The notes: generated by a model from the letters alone, not told the origin. DNA of 64,000 nucleotides from Prorocentrum cordatum (GCA_963575745.1 CAUYUJ010015837.1:828586-892585), one strand, 5' to 3'. Positions 41,201 through 51,045 are shown, counted from the stretch's first letter. Made by a program: numbers and translations.

Positions 41201-42005
41201 CCTCTTCGGGTTTTTTGGGAGCACCTCTCGGCGGCCTCTTGAGCCGTCTTGGTGGCCTCTTGGGCACCTCTTGGGCCGTCTTGGAGGCTTCTCGGGCGGA
41301 CTTGGAAGTATCTGGGACCCTCTTGGGCCGTCTTGGAGGCCATCTTGAACCATCTTGGGCGAACTCAGAGGCCATCTCGGGCCATCTAAGCCGTCTTGGA
41401 GGCATCTCGGAGGCCATCTTGGGCCAGCTGGGCCGTCTTGGAGGCACCTGGGGCAACCACCCGGGTATTTTCGGCGGCTTTCCGCGAGGCTGGCGGGATA
41501 GGCCGGAGCCCCGTGGGGGAGTCCTTTTGGACAAGAACCAAAACCAAGTCGTAAGAAGTCCAGCTTGCCTGGCACCCCTGTGATAAATCAACAGGGGGCG
41601 GCGGACATAACGCCCTTCGGCCCATCCCGCCACCGTGCCTGGATTGTGGGTCATAGTCCTCAGGGATGCTTCTCGGAGTCTCTTCGGGTCGTTCTCGGGG
41701 GCCTTTTGGGGAGAGTTTTGGGGCTTCTTGGGGGCAGTTTTTGGGGCCTCTTGGGAGCCTCTTGGGGGCCTCTTGGGGGCCTCTGGAGGGCCTCTTGGGG
41801 CCTCCTGGGGCCCTCTTGGCGGCCTCTGGAGGCCTCCTGAAGGTTTTTCGATCCGAGAGCTCGAAATGTCGGTTCGGGTCCCCCGTCTGGGCCCCCTTTT
41901 GGAGCTATTTTTGGGGCCTCTTGGACCGTCTTGGAGGCCTCTTGGGCAGTCTTGGAGCCTTCTGGGGATGTTTTGGATCTCTCTTGCAGGCCTCTAGGTC
42001 CACCT
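41200..42005. repeat. GTCTTGGGGCC minisatellite, continuing block
   Basis: Further degenerate units without a clear higher-order tail, broken by about 150 non-repetitive bases (41510-41660). Confidence 0.75.
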
Positions 42006-42560
42006 GTTCACGTGGCAACGCAACGAGACTTCTGACACATTATCCCATTGTGCCGCATGGCAGCGCAGGAGATCAGAAACATGCGATTCCACTCTGGCAC
42101 GCAATATCCGTCATGTGGCAACGCAGGGGGTGTGGGGGGCAACAACATCAAAACACGCCTAGTCTATTCGGCGCGTAGCAACCCAGGAGGGCGAAAACGC
42201 ATTATCCCACTTCCTCGTCGCTCGGTAAAGTGGCAGAGAAGCTACAAGTGTACTCGATCCGTCACGAGGCACTGCAGGGGGGCAGAACAACACGATTCCA
42301 CTCTGCTCGCCACGCGGCAAACCAGGGGGCGAAACAAATGCGCATCTATTCGACCTGTCACAATGCAACGCAGAGAGGGGGTGAGCTGAAACATGCTGTA
42401 TGAATTTAGGGCAAAACGAAATTCGGTTTCACTCTGCTCACCGCGTGGAAACGCAGAGGGGCAAAACATATACATTATGCTGTATCCAGCGCGTGGCAAC
42501 GCACAGAGGACGCGAACATACGATTCGACTCTAATTCTAGACGTTTCGCGTGACCCCACC
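42006..42560. repeat. ~60-bp satellite, array 2
   Basis: About nine units of the same family as 39240-40060 (CACGTGGCAACGCA, GCAGGGGGGCAGAACA, CGATTCCACTCTG). The two arrays flank the GTCTTGG minisatellite block. Confidence 0.8.
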
Positions 42561-42612
42561 CGCGTATCCAGAAACGATGCCCAGACGAGTTGCCCTGACC
42601 AGGGATGCGGAG
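42542..42612. repeat. Short dispersed motif, copy 2
   Basis: TTTCGCGTGACCCC, CCAGAAACGATGCCCA and GAGTTGCCCTGACCAGGGA; compare 38203-38260 and 44345-44420. Confidence 0.5.
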
Positions 42613-43359
42613 GACAACGCAGTGGAATAAAGGGCTGAGTAAGACGTCGTGCTCCAAGAGGGAAAGAATGCAGGGACCACCTACGCCCAGAAGGCTGGTG
42701 GGATTCCCGCCGGCTCGCGCATCCTGATCACCCCATGAAGCATCAATTTCTCTGCGAGTTACCCTGGTCAGAGACATGCATGGACATACAGTGACACAAT
42801 GATGGGGGCAGACGCCAGGGCACCTGTAAACTTGACGTTCCGCATTTGTCCTAGTACGCTGCAGGGTCTCCCGCATGGACGCCTTTCATGCCCTGATGCT
42901 TGAGTCTTGTTTTTCGCGACCGTGGGGGGGCTCGACGAAAGTCAGTCACGCCGCATTCGTTTCGTCGGGCAATGTTCGGGCTCCCTTGGGCAGTTTTGAA
43001 CGGCCTTTGGGGCCTGCTCCGTGCCATGTTTGGGCCCTCTTCGGGGTCTTCGGGGCCCTCACGGGCTGATCCAGGAGGGCATCGATGAGAAAAGGGTGCG
43101 GCCCTCGAAGATGCTCTCGCGTCAGAGGCTGACACCGTCCCTGGGCTTCCACTTGGGGCAATCTTGACACATTGTGGTGTGTTGTGGGGCCTAGCCTGGG
43201 GCTCTCTTGGGCCATCTCAGGGCCGCCCCGAGGTCCTAGAAGCCCATCGGGAGCGAGCGGGCGAGAAGCCACACATCCTCTAATCAGCTGTGCCAGTGGC
43301 CCAGAGCCCCGTGCAGCTGCGTGTGGCGCGGGACGCGGCCCTCTCCTCATACACTGCGC
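42613..43359. other. Unassigned region with a GGGCCCTCTTGGG-type block
   Basis: No gene. Short minisatellite-like words at 42975-43075 and 43180-43250 belong to the GTCTTGG family. Confidence 0.4.
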
Positions 43360-43910
43360 GCCGTGCGAGGGGCGGAGTCCGGGGGCAATGTGGAGACGGC
43401 GACGCGGGGCAGACGTGCAGGAGCGCCTTGCTCCTCTTGCTCGTATCCTCGCGAGGCCTTGGGTGACGACTTCGCTGCGCAAGCGAAACGCTCGGAGAGG
43501 CTCTCGTCGGGGCTCCCCGCGGAGCACGATACGTGTGAGGGGTGCGCCGTATTGGGCGCGGAGGCGATGCGGGAGCGCCCCCCATTTGGCGAAAGGGCCT
43601 TCCTTTTAAGACACAGTCCGTCTGAGGGATGTGCCGGAATGGGCGCGGAGACGCTATGGCAACGCCCCCACTGGAGCCGTGGGTGGAGCTCCTTCTCGGG
43701 CGCGATTCGTGTGAGGGGGTATGGCGAACTTGGCGTGGAGACGCTGTAGGGACGCTCCCACGGGGGGCGTATGTGGAGCTCCCTATCGGGTACGATTCAT
43801 GTGTGTGGGGGCGTTTTGAACTGCAGCGATGCGGCCACGGGGGCTGCAGGTGGAACTCCCCGGTGGGGCACAATCCGTGGGAGGGGTGCGTCGAAATGGA
43901 CGCGAGGAGG
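43360..43910. repeat. ~88-bp satellite (CGATTCGTGTGAGGGG core)
   Basis: Units begin near 43527, 43611, 43700, 43789 and 43869 with (A/C)(C/G)A(T/G)TC(C/A)GTG.GAGGGG. They continue GGCGCGGAGACGCTATGG and GTGGAGCTCC. More diverged units lie upstream to about 43360. Confidence 0.75.
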
Positions 43911-45282
43911 GCGAGGAAGAGCAGGAGGGCAAGGAGGTGGGGGAGGAGGAACGAGAGTAGCGGAGTGTCCGCGCGTTACTGCGGATTGAGCAAGGAGGCC
44001 AAATCCCAGAATAGAATTGGGAGCACGATTGGGTTTTGAAAGATGTTGGCCTTTCCTGGGTATCATTGAGAGGCTCCGTTCGCTCTTAGAGCCATCTTCG
44101 AGGCATAGCTTGCCCCTCTGGGTTGCAGTATTGGGCATCGCTGTCGTCTAACCTAGACCATCGTGCAACATGCTGGAAGTCATCTTAGAAGCTCAGGGAC
44201 AATAGTGGAGCAATCCTGGCATGGGGGAGGGGTCAAGCTTCTGACACGAACGCCGCGACTTGTCATTCTCATGCCAACCCGCCACCCCAACACACAAGGC
44301 GCACGCGAGACTCAGCACATGCAGCGGCAGGCATATAATGGATATTCCGTCGATCACCCGTAGCCCCGCCAGCCCATCCAGCAACGATGCCCATGGGAGT
44401 TACATTGATCAGGGAAGTGTGGGAGCAGGCAGTGGAGAGAAGGCCTGGTAGCCGTCAAACCGAAATGCGGGATCTGCCTGAGCAGGCCCAGGAGTCAACC
44501 AGATATTCCGGCACTGGTCTTTCAGTATTGGAGCCTATTGACAGCTTACTTGGGCAATCTTGGTGCCATGTTGGGGCATATTTGGATTCCTGTAGTGCCA
44601 TCTTGGGGCCAAGTCTGACATCCTTGCGCGACCCTGGACGCCACTTGTTAGCCATGCTGGATTGACTTGGAGCCGTTTGGTTCTCCGTTTGCCCCTCCTC
44701 TTCCACAGGGAATGCCAGCGATGTGCCGCGTGTCGACATCCGCTTTGTTTCTTAGCCAGATCGCTTCGAGTGGCCTGCACACTTGAGCGACTCATCCTGG
44801 ACGTGGCATGCGCTGGTGGAGTTGTTCGCCTTTTGTTAATTACGTGTGTTTGTGTGTGCGTGCACGTTTCGAATAAAATCAGCAAGAGGAAGCGTTAGAG
44901 ACGCCTGGACTGTTCATCTCCTCCCGGCCCCTCCCGACAGTCCGAACTGGCTGGGCTGACCTCCAGGGGAAAGGGCTCAGGAGGGGGCAGGGATCTCGCA
45001 CGCCGAGTAAGCCCCGAGGGGTCGGCGAACTCCTCGCCGTAGCACACTTCCTACCCTTGCAGCATGGAGTGGTGCTCTCGCCCTCGCGCCAGCCACTTTT
45101 CTAACCTAAGCTCTCGCTTCCGCGCTGGCTGCGCTCCTGACTGGGCGCATTTCCGCCGTAACTTCTTTGCAGTCTGGAGCTGCCAGTGACCCGCTGACCC
45201 CAGCCCCGACCAGACGCATCCGGAGCTCAGCACCGGCATCCATGCCCTACTGCTTCCGTCTAGCTTTCTAGGCTCAAAGCAA
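43911..45282. other. Intergenic region upstream of the glycoside-hydrolase gene
   Basis: About 1.4 kb with no recognised gene; contains dispersed motif copy 3 (44345-44420). Short frames show no known motif. Confidence 0.45.
44345..44420. repeat. Short dispersed motif, copy 3
   Basis: CCATCCAGCAACGATGCCCA and GGGAGTTACATTGATCAGGGA; compare copies 1 and 2. Confidence 0.45.
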
Positions 45283-45301
45283 GGCCCTGCAGTGCAGGGC
45301 C
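45283..45301. other. Near-perfect palindrome upstream of the glycoside-hydrolase gene
   Basis: GGCCCTGCA / TGCAGGGCC arms of 9 bp around one central base. Could be a hairpin or a protein-binding site; no function is known. Confidence 0.5.
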
Positions 45302-45349
45302 TGGGTATGGTGACGGAGCGGCAGCGCCATATCCAGGCTGCTCGCCCCA

Positions 45350-45520
45350 TGGTACAGTTAACCCGCAAAGTAAGGATCAGCACCTTTCCGAGGCGACCCT
45401 CGCATCCTTCCTCTTGGGCCCATCCTTGGCCGCTTTCGCTGGCCGCCCCCCGCGCGCAAAGTGTCGACGTGGCCTTCTGAGGCCCTTGCACCTTTCTCGT
45501 TGATGCGAGTTGACTGTAAG
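45350..45520. repeat. Dispersed ~180-bp repeat, copy B (5' of the glycoside-hydrolase gene)
   Basis: GTAAGGAT, CTTTCCGAGG, CGCATCCTT, CGCTTTCGCTGGCC and GAGGCCCTTGCA in the same order as copies A and C. Because it overlaps the upstream ATG at 45461, that start is probably not genuine. Confidence 0.6.
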
Positions 45521-45562
45521 CGCCATTCTGCGCTGCCCGCCCTACCGCGCCGAGCACCAGCG

Positions 45563-46663
45563 ATGCCGCGCTCGCGCTCGCGCAAACCAGCCCTCCTGAC
45601 CTGGTGGTGTGCCGCCGTGGCCCTCGTGTGCACTTTTGTGCTGCTCTCGGGGGCGGCGCTGGCGCTCCACCTCGCGGAGCTCGAGGCCCCTCTGCGGAGA
45701 GGCCGCGCGCAGACCGGGTCGCTGTCCTGGGCGTCGGCGCCGGGCCAGCAGGAGCGGAGGGAGCCGCCCCCTCACGAGCGGCCGCCCCCTCACGAGTGGC
45801 GGGTGGGCGCAGGCCGCGCGTCGGCCAGCTTCTCTGTGCGGCCCGGCGGCCCGCCGTCGCTCCGCTCCCTGCGATGGGGCGCCGGGCGCGCGCCCGCCGC
45901 CGCGGCGGAGGATGCCGGCTGGGAGATGGACGTGGCAGCGGCGCAGCCGCTGCTCGTCTCGCTGGCGCCCGCGGGCGCGGAGGCTGACGAGCCCAGGCCC
46001 TGCAGGGTCACCGCCTCGGGCGCCAGCAGCGCCGATCTCGACTGCGGCGGCCTCGCGGCGACGCTGCGCGTGACGGCGCACGAGGCAGGGCCACACGGGG
46101 CGGCGTTGCGGTGGCACGTGGCGGCGGCCAGCGGCGCGGCCGTGCTGAGCCTGGCTGCGTGGCTCCCGGGAGCCGCCGTCGAAGGCGTGGTCGACGGCTC
46201 TCCGATCACCGCGCGCAGGCGTCCACAAGTGTCGACGCTCTCCACTGGGGGCAGCGCCAAGGCGAGCAGCTTTTTCGATGGCAGAGGCCCTGAGAGGATG
46301 CTCGACGGCGACGGTGAGACGGAGTGGTTCGCCGCGAAGGGCACCCAGGAGGCTTGGGTCGAGATCGACCTTGGGGGGGCCCGCGTGGTCAGCGCCGTGC
46401 AGTGGCAGTGGTGGGCAGCCTCGTTCGCGGACGAGTGGACCCTCGAGAGCAGAGCAGACGCGGCCGCAGACTGGACCCAGGAGTATACCAGCGGCGCGCC
46501 TGGGGCGCGGTCCATGGAGAGCTTCAACCCATGGGTAAGGCTGCCGGCTCTGAGCGGACCAGTGCGCCACCTGCGCCTGAGCATGTGCAAGGGTCACCTG
46601 GACCCGTGGAGTTTCGGCGTCTTCTTCGGCATACGCACGCTGGAGGTCCTCGGCCGTGATGAG
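45563..46663 (+). CDS. Glycoside-hydrolase gene exon 1 (signal anchor, discoidin domain)
   Basis: 367 codons in phase 0, ending LGRDE. The donor is GC at 46664, inside GAGGCTG, which recurs at the start of exon 2. Reading on past the donor stays open to TAG 46922-46924 through a 71-bp duplication, which is why the unspliced frame looks longer. Confidence 0.7.
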
Positions 46664-49600
46664 GCTGTCAAGCAGTGGCGAAGCTGTCCTGGCTCGCCCA
46701 ATATAGGCCCACCAAATACGGTTCGAAGAACCTTTTGTGGTCTGCACGAAACGGTCTTAGAACATTTCTGGCTGGGACTGTCTCGCTTATGTTCTAAGAA
46801 CATTGTTTTTGTTCTTCGAACATGGTTGGGGTTCTATTCTGGCTGGGACTGTCTCGCTTATGTTCTAAGAACATTGTTCTTGTTCTTCGAACATGGTCGG
46901 GGTTCTGAGAAGATTTCCCAGTAGGCCTACAGGAATGCTGGGACGGTCGGTCCCTGCTCGAGGCTGCCTCAGCGGGGGTGGCTGAGCTGTGGCCAGCGCC
47001 CGCGCAGCCCCCGGGGCCCTCCGGCGCGCTGGGCGTGTGGCTCGCGCTGGAGCATCCCCGGGCCCGCTGCTCGCTGGCGCGGGGCGCCCCCGCGCGGCGG
47101 CGGCCCGGAGGAGCCGCCGTGTGGCGCCTGGCCCGCTGCGACCTGCTGCTGGCGCCGGCAGGGGCCGAGGTCGCGGCCTCCCTGGGTGTCTACGAAGACT
47201 CGGCGGCGAGAGAGGTTCAGGAGGGAAAAAAACACACAGACACAATTAATCGTCGATTTCCCAGAAAATATGGGAAAATATGGGAGGTGGTGGGGAAGAC
47301 AAAAACCCAGAAAATATAGGAAAATATGGGGAATCTTTTTATTTGTGTGTATTTATTTGTGTGTCCCAGTTTCCCTTCAAAGGTGGGGGGACGCGAGGAG
47401 GGGCGGGCCTTTTCTCTCAGGAGGCTCGGAGTGCCCCCCCGGCCTGGTCCGAGAAGTTTTCGGGGCCTTCCCCGAAGACGCAGGAAGCCTCTCAGAAAAG
47501 CCGGAGGCCTCCTGAGAAGCCCCGCCGCCTTCTGATCAGGAGGGGACAAAAACACACAGGCACCATGAACCGTCGCTTCCCCCGAACATGTTGGGAAATA
47601 TGGGCAGGGGGGGGGAAGACAAAAGCGCAGAACACATGGGAAAAGCTCGGGAATCTGGTCATTTGTTTGGCGCGTCCCAGGGCCCCTTCATCTGAGAAGG
47701 CCTGTTCCTTCTCGTTTCCCCCCTTTTCGCTCGCCGCCGAGCAGACGGCGAGTTCCCGCAGCTGCGCAGGGCCTTCCACGGGTACTTGCAGGCCGCACGC
47801 GGCCGGCCCTTTGGGCAGATCCTGCACTACAACAGCTGGTACGACCTCCGGAGCGCGCCCTGCGCCGACGGCCTCGCGAAGTCTGGCGCGAAGGTCTGCA
47901 CCTCGCACAGGATGACCGAGGACCGGCCAGGCGCAGAGGGGGGTGAGGGGGGAGGGGGGGAGGCTTCTCAGAGGCGCCCCGGCTTCTTAGAAGGCGCCTT
48001 CCAAGACGCAGCCTCCTTCTAAGAAGCCTTCCCCCCTCCCCCTACCCCCCTGTGCGCGCCGCCAAGAGGAGAGCGTCATCCAGCGATTGGAGGCCTTCAA
48101 CGGTAACCTGACCGCCTCTCGGGGCATCCCCCTGGACGCCTTCTTGCTGGACGACGGATGGGACAACTGGGACAGCCTGTGGGAGGTGGACACGGCGCGC
48201 TTCCCGTCCGGCTTTCCAGCGCTGGTGGCCAAAGGGTCGCAGTGGGGAACGCGCATGGGCTGTTGGATGTCCCCGTTCGGTGGCTATGGATTGGCTGGCC
48301 AGCGGCGGGTGCGCTTCGGGACGCAGCGTGGCTTCGAGCGCAACCAGAAGGGCAGCTTCTCACTGGCCGGCCCCAAGTACTTTGCGACATTCAGCTCTGT
48401 TGTGCGGCGCCGCATCGAAGAAGGGTTCGGCATCTTCAAGTTCGACGGCCTTGGCGGAGGGCTCGGACAGAAAGGCGGGGACGCCTACATGGGCGACTTT
48501 GAGGCGATGCTGTCGCTGATCCGAGGCGTTAGGCAGGAGCGAAACGGCGATCAGGTCTGGATCAGCCTGACCATCGGCACTTGGGCGTCGCCATTCTGGC
48601 TCCTCTGGGGAGACTCTATTTGGCGAGATGGCCCCGACGTCGGCGGGGAGGGCGTGGGCTCGCAACGCGAGAGGTGGCTCACTTTCCGCGACGCGGCATT
48701 GCGCCGCGGACTGATGCGCGGCCCCCTGTTTCCGCTGACGTCTTTCATGCAGCACGGGGTGGTGTGGAGCCGCTCCGGCGAGACCGACGACATGTGGCCC
48801 TCCCAGCGCAGCGACCCGCTTGAAGACTTCTGCAACGAGGCTCTCTCGTTCTTCCTGAGCGGCACCGGCCTTCAGGAGCTGTACGTGCAGCTCGAGCTCA
48901 TGGAGGCCCGCCATTGGGCGGCGCTCGCGGCCATCAGCTCTTACGCCCGCCGCGAGTTGGAGGTGCTCCGAGACGCGCACGCCATCTGGGGAGGTGGAAA
49001 AGGTACGGGCACGGCCGCTCCCGGGACCTTTCCTGGACTGCGTCCTGACCAGAGTTTCGACGCGAATCCAGCCGTGGCGACGAGGGCCCCTCAGGAGGCG
49101 CGAAAAACCGAAACCGAGGCAATGAGTACAGTCAACCAGCATGGTAAGGATGGGCAACCTTTCCAAGGGTACCCTTGCATCCTTGCCACCTTGGCTCATC
49201 AGTAGCGACTTTCGCTGGCCAACCTCGTTCGAAAAACGTTCACATGGGCCTCCAAGGCCCTTGCATCCTTACCGCGCATCCTTCTGATACGGGTTTGCTG
49301 TAGCAGTTCCCGGACCATTTTTCTGCTCCTGCCATCGGTGGCTACCCAGTGGCCGGGGAGCCCTACGGCACGGCCGCCTTCAGTGCGGGAGGCGCGGCGC
49401 GCGGCCCGGCCCGGGGCATCTTCTGGTGGCGCAACCCGTCGAAGGAGCAGCGGAGCGCCGCGTTCACCCTGGGCGGCATCCTGGAGCTGCCAGACGACCT
49501 GATGCGGCCAGAGGCTCGGGCGTTTCGTGATTCTGGGCCCCCTAGATGGGGTCCGAGTAGGTGGGGTCGGAGAATCGCGCCGCATCGACGATGCATCGTC

Positions 49601-50290
49601 GATGCGGCTCGATGTGCGGCCCGATTTGCTTCACGTCGACGATGCATCGCTGGTGCATCAGCGATGCATCGACGATGCATCGCCGATGCATCGCCGACGT
49701 ATCGGCGATGCGGCCCGATCCTCCGTCCCCATCTACTCCGACCCCATCTAGGAGGCCTTCATTAATGGGGTGGGGTCGAAAGGCGGAGCCGCGGCAGCAG
49801 CAGAGGAGACTGCAAACACCTGCAGGCTTCATTTCCGCTGGCAGTGTGACATGCTTGTTTCGGCAGCTTAGCTGTAACATCAGCCTGCAGTGTGGTTGAT
49901 CGGCCATCATTCTACCACTTCAGTTTCATACCTTTTACAGAGGGTGGGACCCGGGGTTGCGGGGAAGGGGCTCAAAATGGACCCCTATATGCTGCCCCCT
50001 TCTCGTCACCCCCCCATCTATGGCTCCCCATTGTTAATTCCGCAGCGCCCGTCAAGAGGCGCCGTGCTGGGACGTGCGGCCGCTGCGCCCGCACGCCGGG
50101 TGCCCCTCGGCCCCGGCGCCCCGGCTGGATGCCGGTCAAGACGGCGGCCGAGCTTGCGGCTGCCCAGGGAGCGGCTCAGCTGCCTCGGGCAGGCTGTGGG
50201 GCCCCGGCGAGAACGTCTCGGTCGAGCTGGCGCCCTTCGCGCTGCACGCCTGGGAGGCGGCCGCTGTGACCTGCGCCGTCCCCGGCGGAA
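45563..50290 (+). CDS. Signal-anchored F5/8C (discoidin) plus GH36/melibiase-like glycoside hydrolase, six exons
   Basis: Exons proposed: 45563-46663, 46963-47214, 47753-47920, 48069-48993, 49350-49513 and 50059 to about 50290. All joins keep the frame and give at least 870 residues before the last exon. The start ATG 45563 gives a basic N-terminus and a hydrophobic segment (residues about 10-32), so the protein is probably secreted or type II membrane-bound. Then follow a beta-rich region, a discoidin domain (about 46230-46655: MLDGDGETEWFA, WVEIDLGG), HYNSWYDL in exon 3, and in exon 4 LDAFLLDDGWDNWDSLW, CWMSPFGGYG, GPKYFATF and FKFDGLGGG. The KFD aspartate fits the nucleophile of clan-D (GH27/GH36) barrels. 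Exon 5 (GEPYGTAAFS, WWRNPSKEQ) and exon 6 (ENVSVELAPFALHAWE) fit the C-terminal beta-domain. Substrate unknown; an alpha-galactoside-like sugar is a guess. Confidence 0.75.
46767..46908. repeat. 71-bp tandem duplication in glycoside-hydrolase intron 1
   Basis: TCTGGCTGGGACTGTCTCGC at 46767 and again at 46838. Each unit contains the palindromic words GTTCTAAGAAC and GTTCTTCGAAC. Confidence 0.85.
46963..47214 (+). CDS. Glycoside-hydrolase gene exon 2
   Basis: 84 codons (AASAGVAELWP...LGVYEDSAARE). Acceptor AG at 46961-46962 followed by GC; GT donor at 47215. Beta-rich, matching the region before the catalytic barrel. Boundaries are less certain than in exons 3 and 4. Confidence 0.6.
47215..47752 (+). 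other. Glycoside-hydrolase intron 2
   Basis: 538 bases, GT..AG. It holds two related parts: AAAACACACAGACACAATTAAT... (47228) and AAAACACACAGGCACCATGAAC... (47549), each followed by GTCG.TTTCCC.GAA and GGGAA(A)ATA(T)GGG. This is an internal duplication of about 320-bp spacing. Confidence 0.6.
47753..47920 (+). CDS. Glycoside-hydrolase gene exon 3
   Basis: 56 codons including FGQILHYNSWYDLRSAP and SHRMTE. HYNSWYD is a signature at the start of the barrel in this GH36-like group. Acceptor AG at 47751-47752; GA donor at 47921. Confidence 0.7.
48069..48993 (+). CDS. Glycoside-hydrolase gene exon 4 (catalytic barrel)
   Basis: 308 codons plus one base: ESVIQRLEAFNGN, FLLDDGWDNWDSLWEVD, GFPAL, CWMSPFGGYG, FSLAGPKYFATF, FKFDGLGGG (probable nucleophile Asp), WISLTIGTWASPFWL and PLFPLTSFMQHG. 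No stop or frameshift. Acceptor AG at 48067-48068 followed by GAG; GT donor at 48994. Confidence 0.82.
49127..49310. repeat. Dispersed ~180-bp repeat, copy A (glycoside-hydrolase intron 4)
   Basis: GGTAAGGATGGG, CTTTCCAAGGG, CCTTGCATCCTT, CGACTTTCGCTGGCC and CCTCCAAGGCCCTTGCATCC in order; compare 45350-45520 and 28165-28345. Confidence 0.65.
49350..49513 (+). CDS. Glycoside-hydrolase gene exon 5
   Basis: AGEPYGTAAFSAGGAAR...FWWRNPSKEQRSAAFTLGGIL, matching the (G)(E/D)PYG.A.(W/F)S and (L/W)RNP(S/D)... words after the barrel. Acceptor AG at 49348-49349; GC donor at 49514, in AGAGGC shared with exon 6. Confidence 0.7.
49541..49752. mobile_element. Foldback element with ~47-bp inverted arms in glycoside-hydrolase intron 5
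   Basis: The left arm (49541-49587, starting CCTAGATGGGGTC) and right arm (49706-49752, ending GACCCCATCTAGG) are inverted complements over about 47 bp with about six mismatches. The loop is filled with CGATGCATCG palindromes in tandem. No coding capacity and no clear target duplication. MITE-like. Confidence 0.8.
50059..50290 (+). CDS. Glycoside-hydrolase gene exon 6 (C-terminal beta-domain)
   Basis: Reads APCWDVRPLRPHA... to GENVSVELAPFALHAWEA, a typical end of the C-terminal domain (L.PF.(V/L)...E). Acceptor AG at 50057-50058 followed by GC. The frame then runs into the CCT microsatellite and stops at 50575-50577. The true end or a further splice cannot be placed. Confidence 0.6.
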
Positions 50291-50317
50291 AACACGGCGC
50301 GCCCCCCCCCCCCCCGT

Positions 50318-50540
50318 CCTCCTCCTCCTCCTCCTCTCCTCCTCCCTCCTCCCTCCCTCCTCCTCCTCCTTCCTCCTTCCTCCTTCCTTCTTCCTCCTTC
50401 CTCCTCCTCCTCCTTCCTCTTCCTCCTTTTCCTCCTCCTCCTCCTCCTCCTCCTCTTCTCCTCCTTCTCCTCTCTCCTCCTCCTCCTACTCCTCCCTCCC
50501 TCCCTCCCTCCCTCCCTCCCTCCCTCCCTCCCTCTCCTAT
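50318..50540. repeat. CCT/TCC microsatellite
   Basis: About 220 bases of pyrimidines; the last 50 are CCTC/CCCT tetramers. Runs into the open frame of exon 6 but is probably not coding. Confidence 0.92.
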
Positions 50541-50723
50541 CCTCCATCCCCCCCGACTTCTGGGACTCCAAGGGTAGTGTTGTCTCGACGCTTGGAGTTT
50601 GGAAGCTCAATAAGTTGTGAGCAGGCTAGAGGCCCGAAGCTCGCGGCACTAATCTCGGCCCTGGTGCTGTTTTTGTGTTTGGAAGTGGAGATTGGCGCAG
50701 GCACGTGTGTTTGTGTGTGTGCG

Positions 50724-50725
<2 letters not shown>

Positions 50726-50816
<91 letters not shown>

Positions 50817-50817
50817 G

Positions 50818-50887
<70 letters not shown>

Positions 50888-51045
50888 AGTCTGCCAGTCT
50901 GCCTGTCTGCCTGTCTGTTTGTCTGTCTGTCTGTATGTCTGTCTGTCGGTCGGTCTGTCTGTCTGTCTGTCTGTCGGTCTGTCTGTCTGTCTGAGTCTGT
51001 GAGCCCGTCTGTCTGTCAGTCTGTCTGTCTGTCCCCTTGTCAGTA

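Noticed and set aside
40536-41654. 372-codon - strand Pro/Lys/Arg-rich protein
   Set aside because: Translation of the GTCTTGGGGCC minisatellite; the + strand is open as well.
45461-45562. Upstream ATG for the glycoside-hydrolase gene
   Set aside because: It lies in copy B of a dispersed repeat, and the segment between has no conserved feature. ATG 45563 is followed at once by a basic-then-hydrophobic signal anchor.
45542-46747. 401-codon - strand frame opposite hydrolase exon 1
   Set aside because: Antisense shadow in GC-rich DNA; Arg/Ala/Pro-rich with no domain.
46664-46924. Open extension of hydrolase exon 1 to TAG 46922
   Set aside because: It runs through a 71-bp duplication and ends before the rest of the domain. 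A GC donor at 46664 joins exon 2 exactly in frame.
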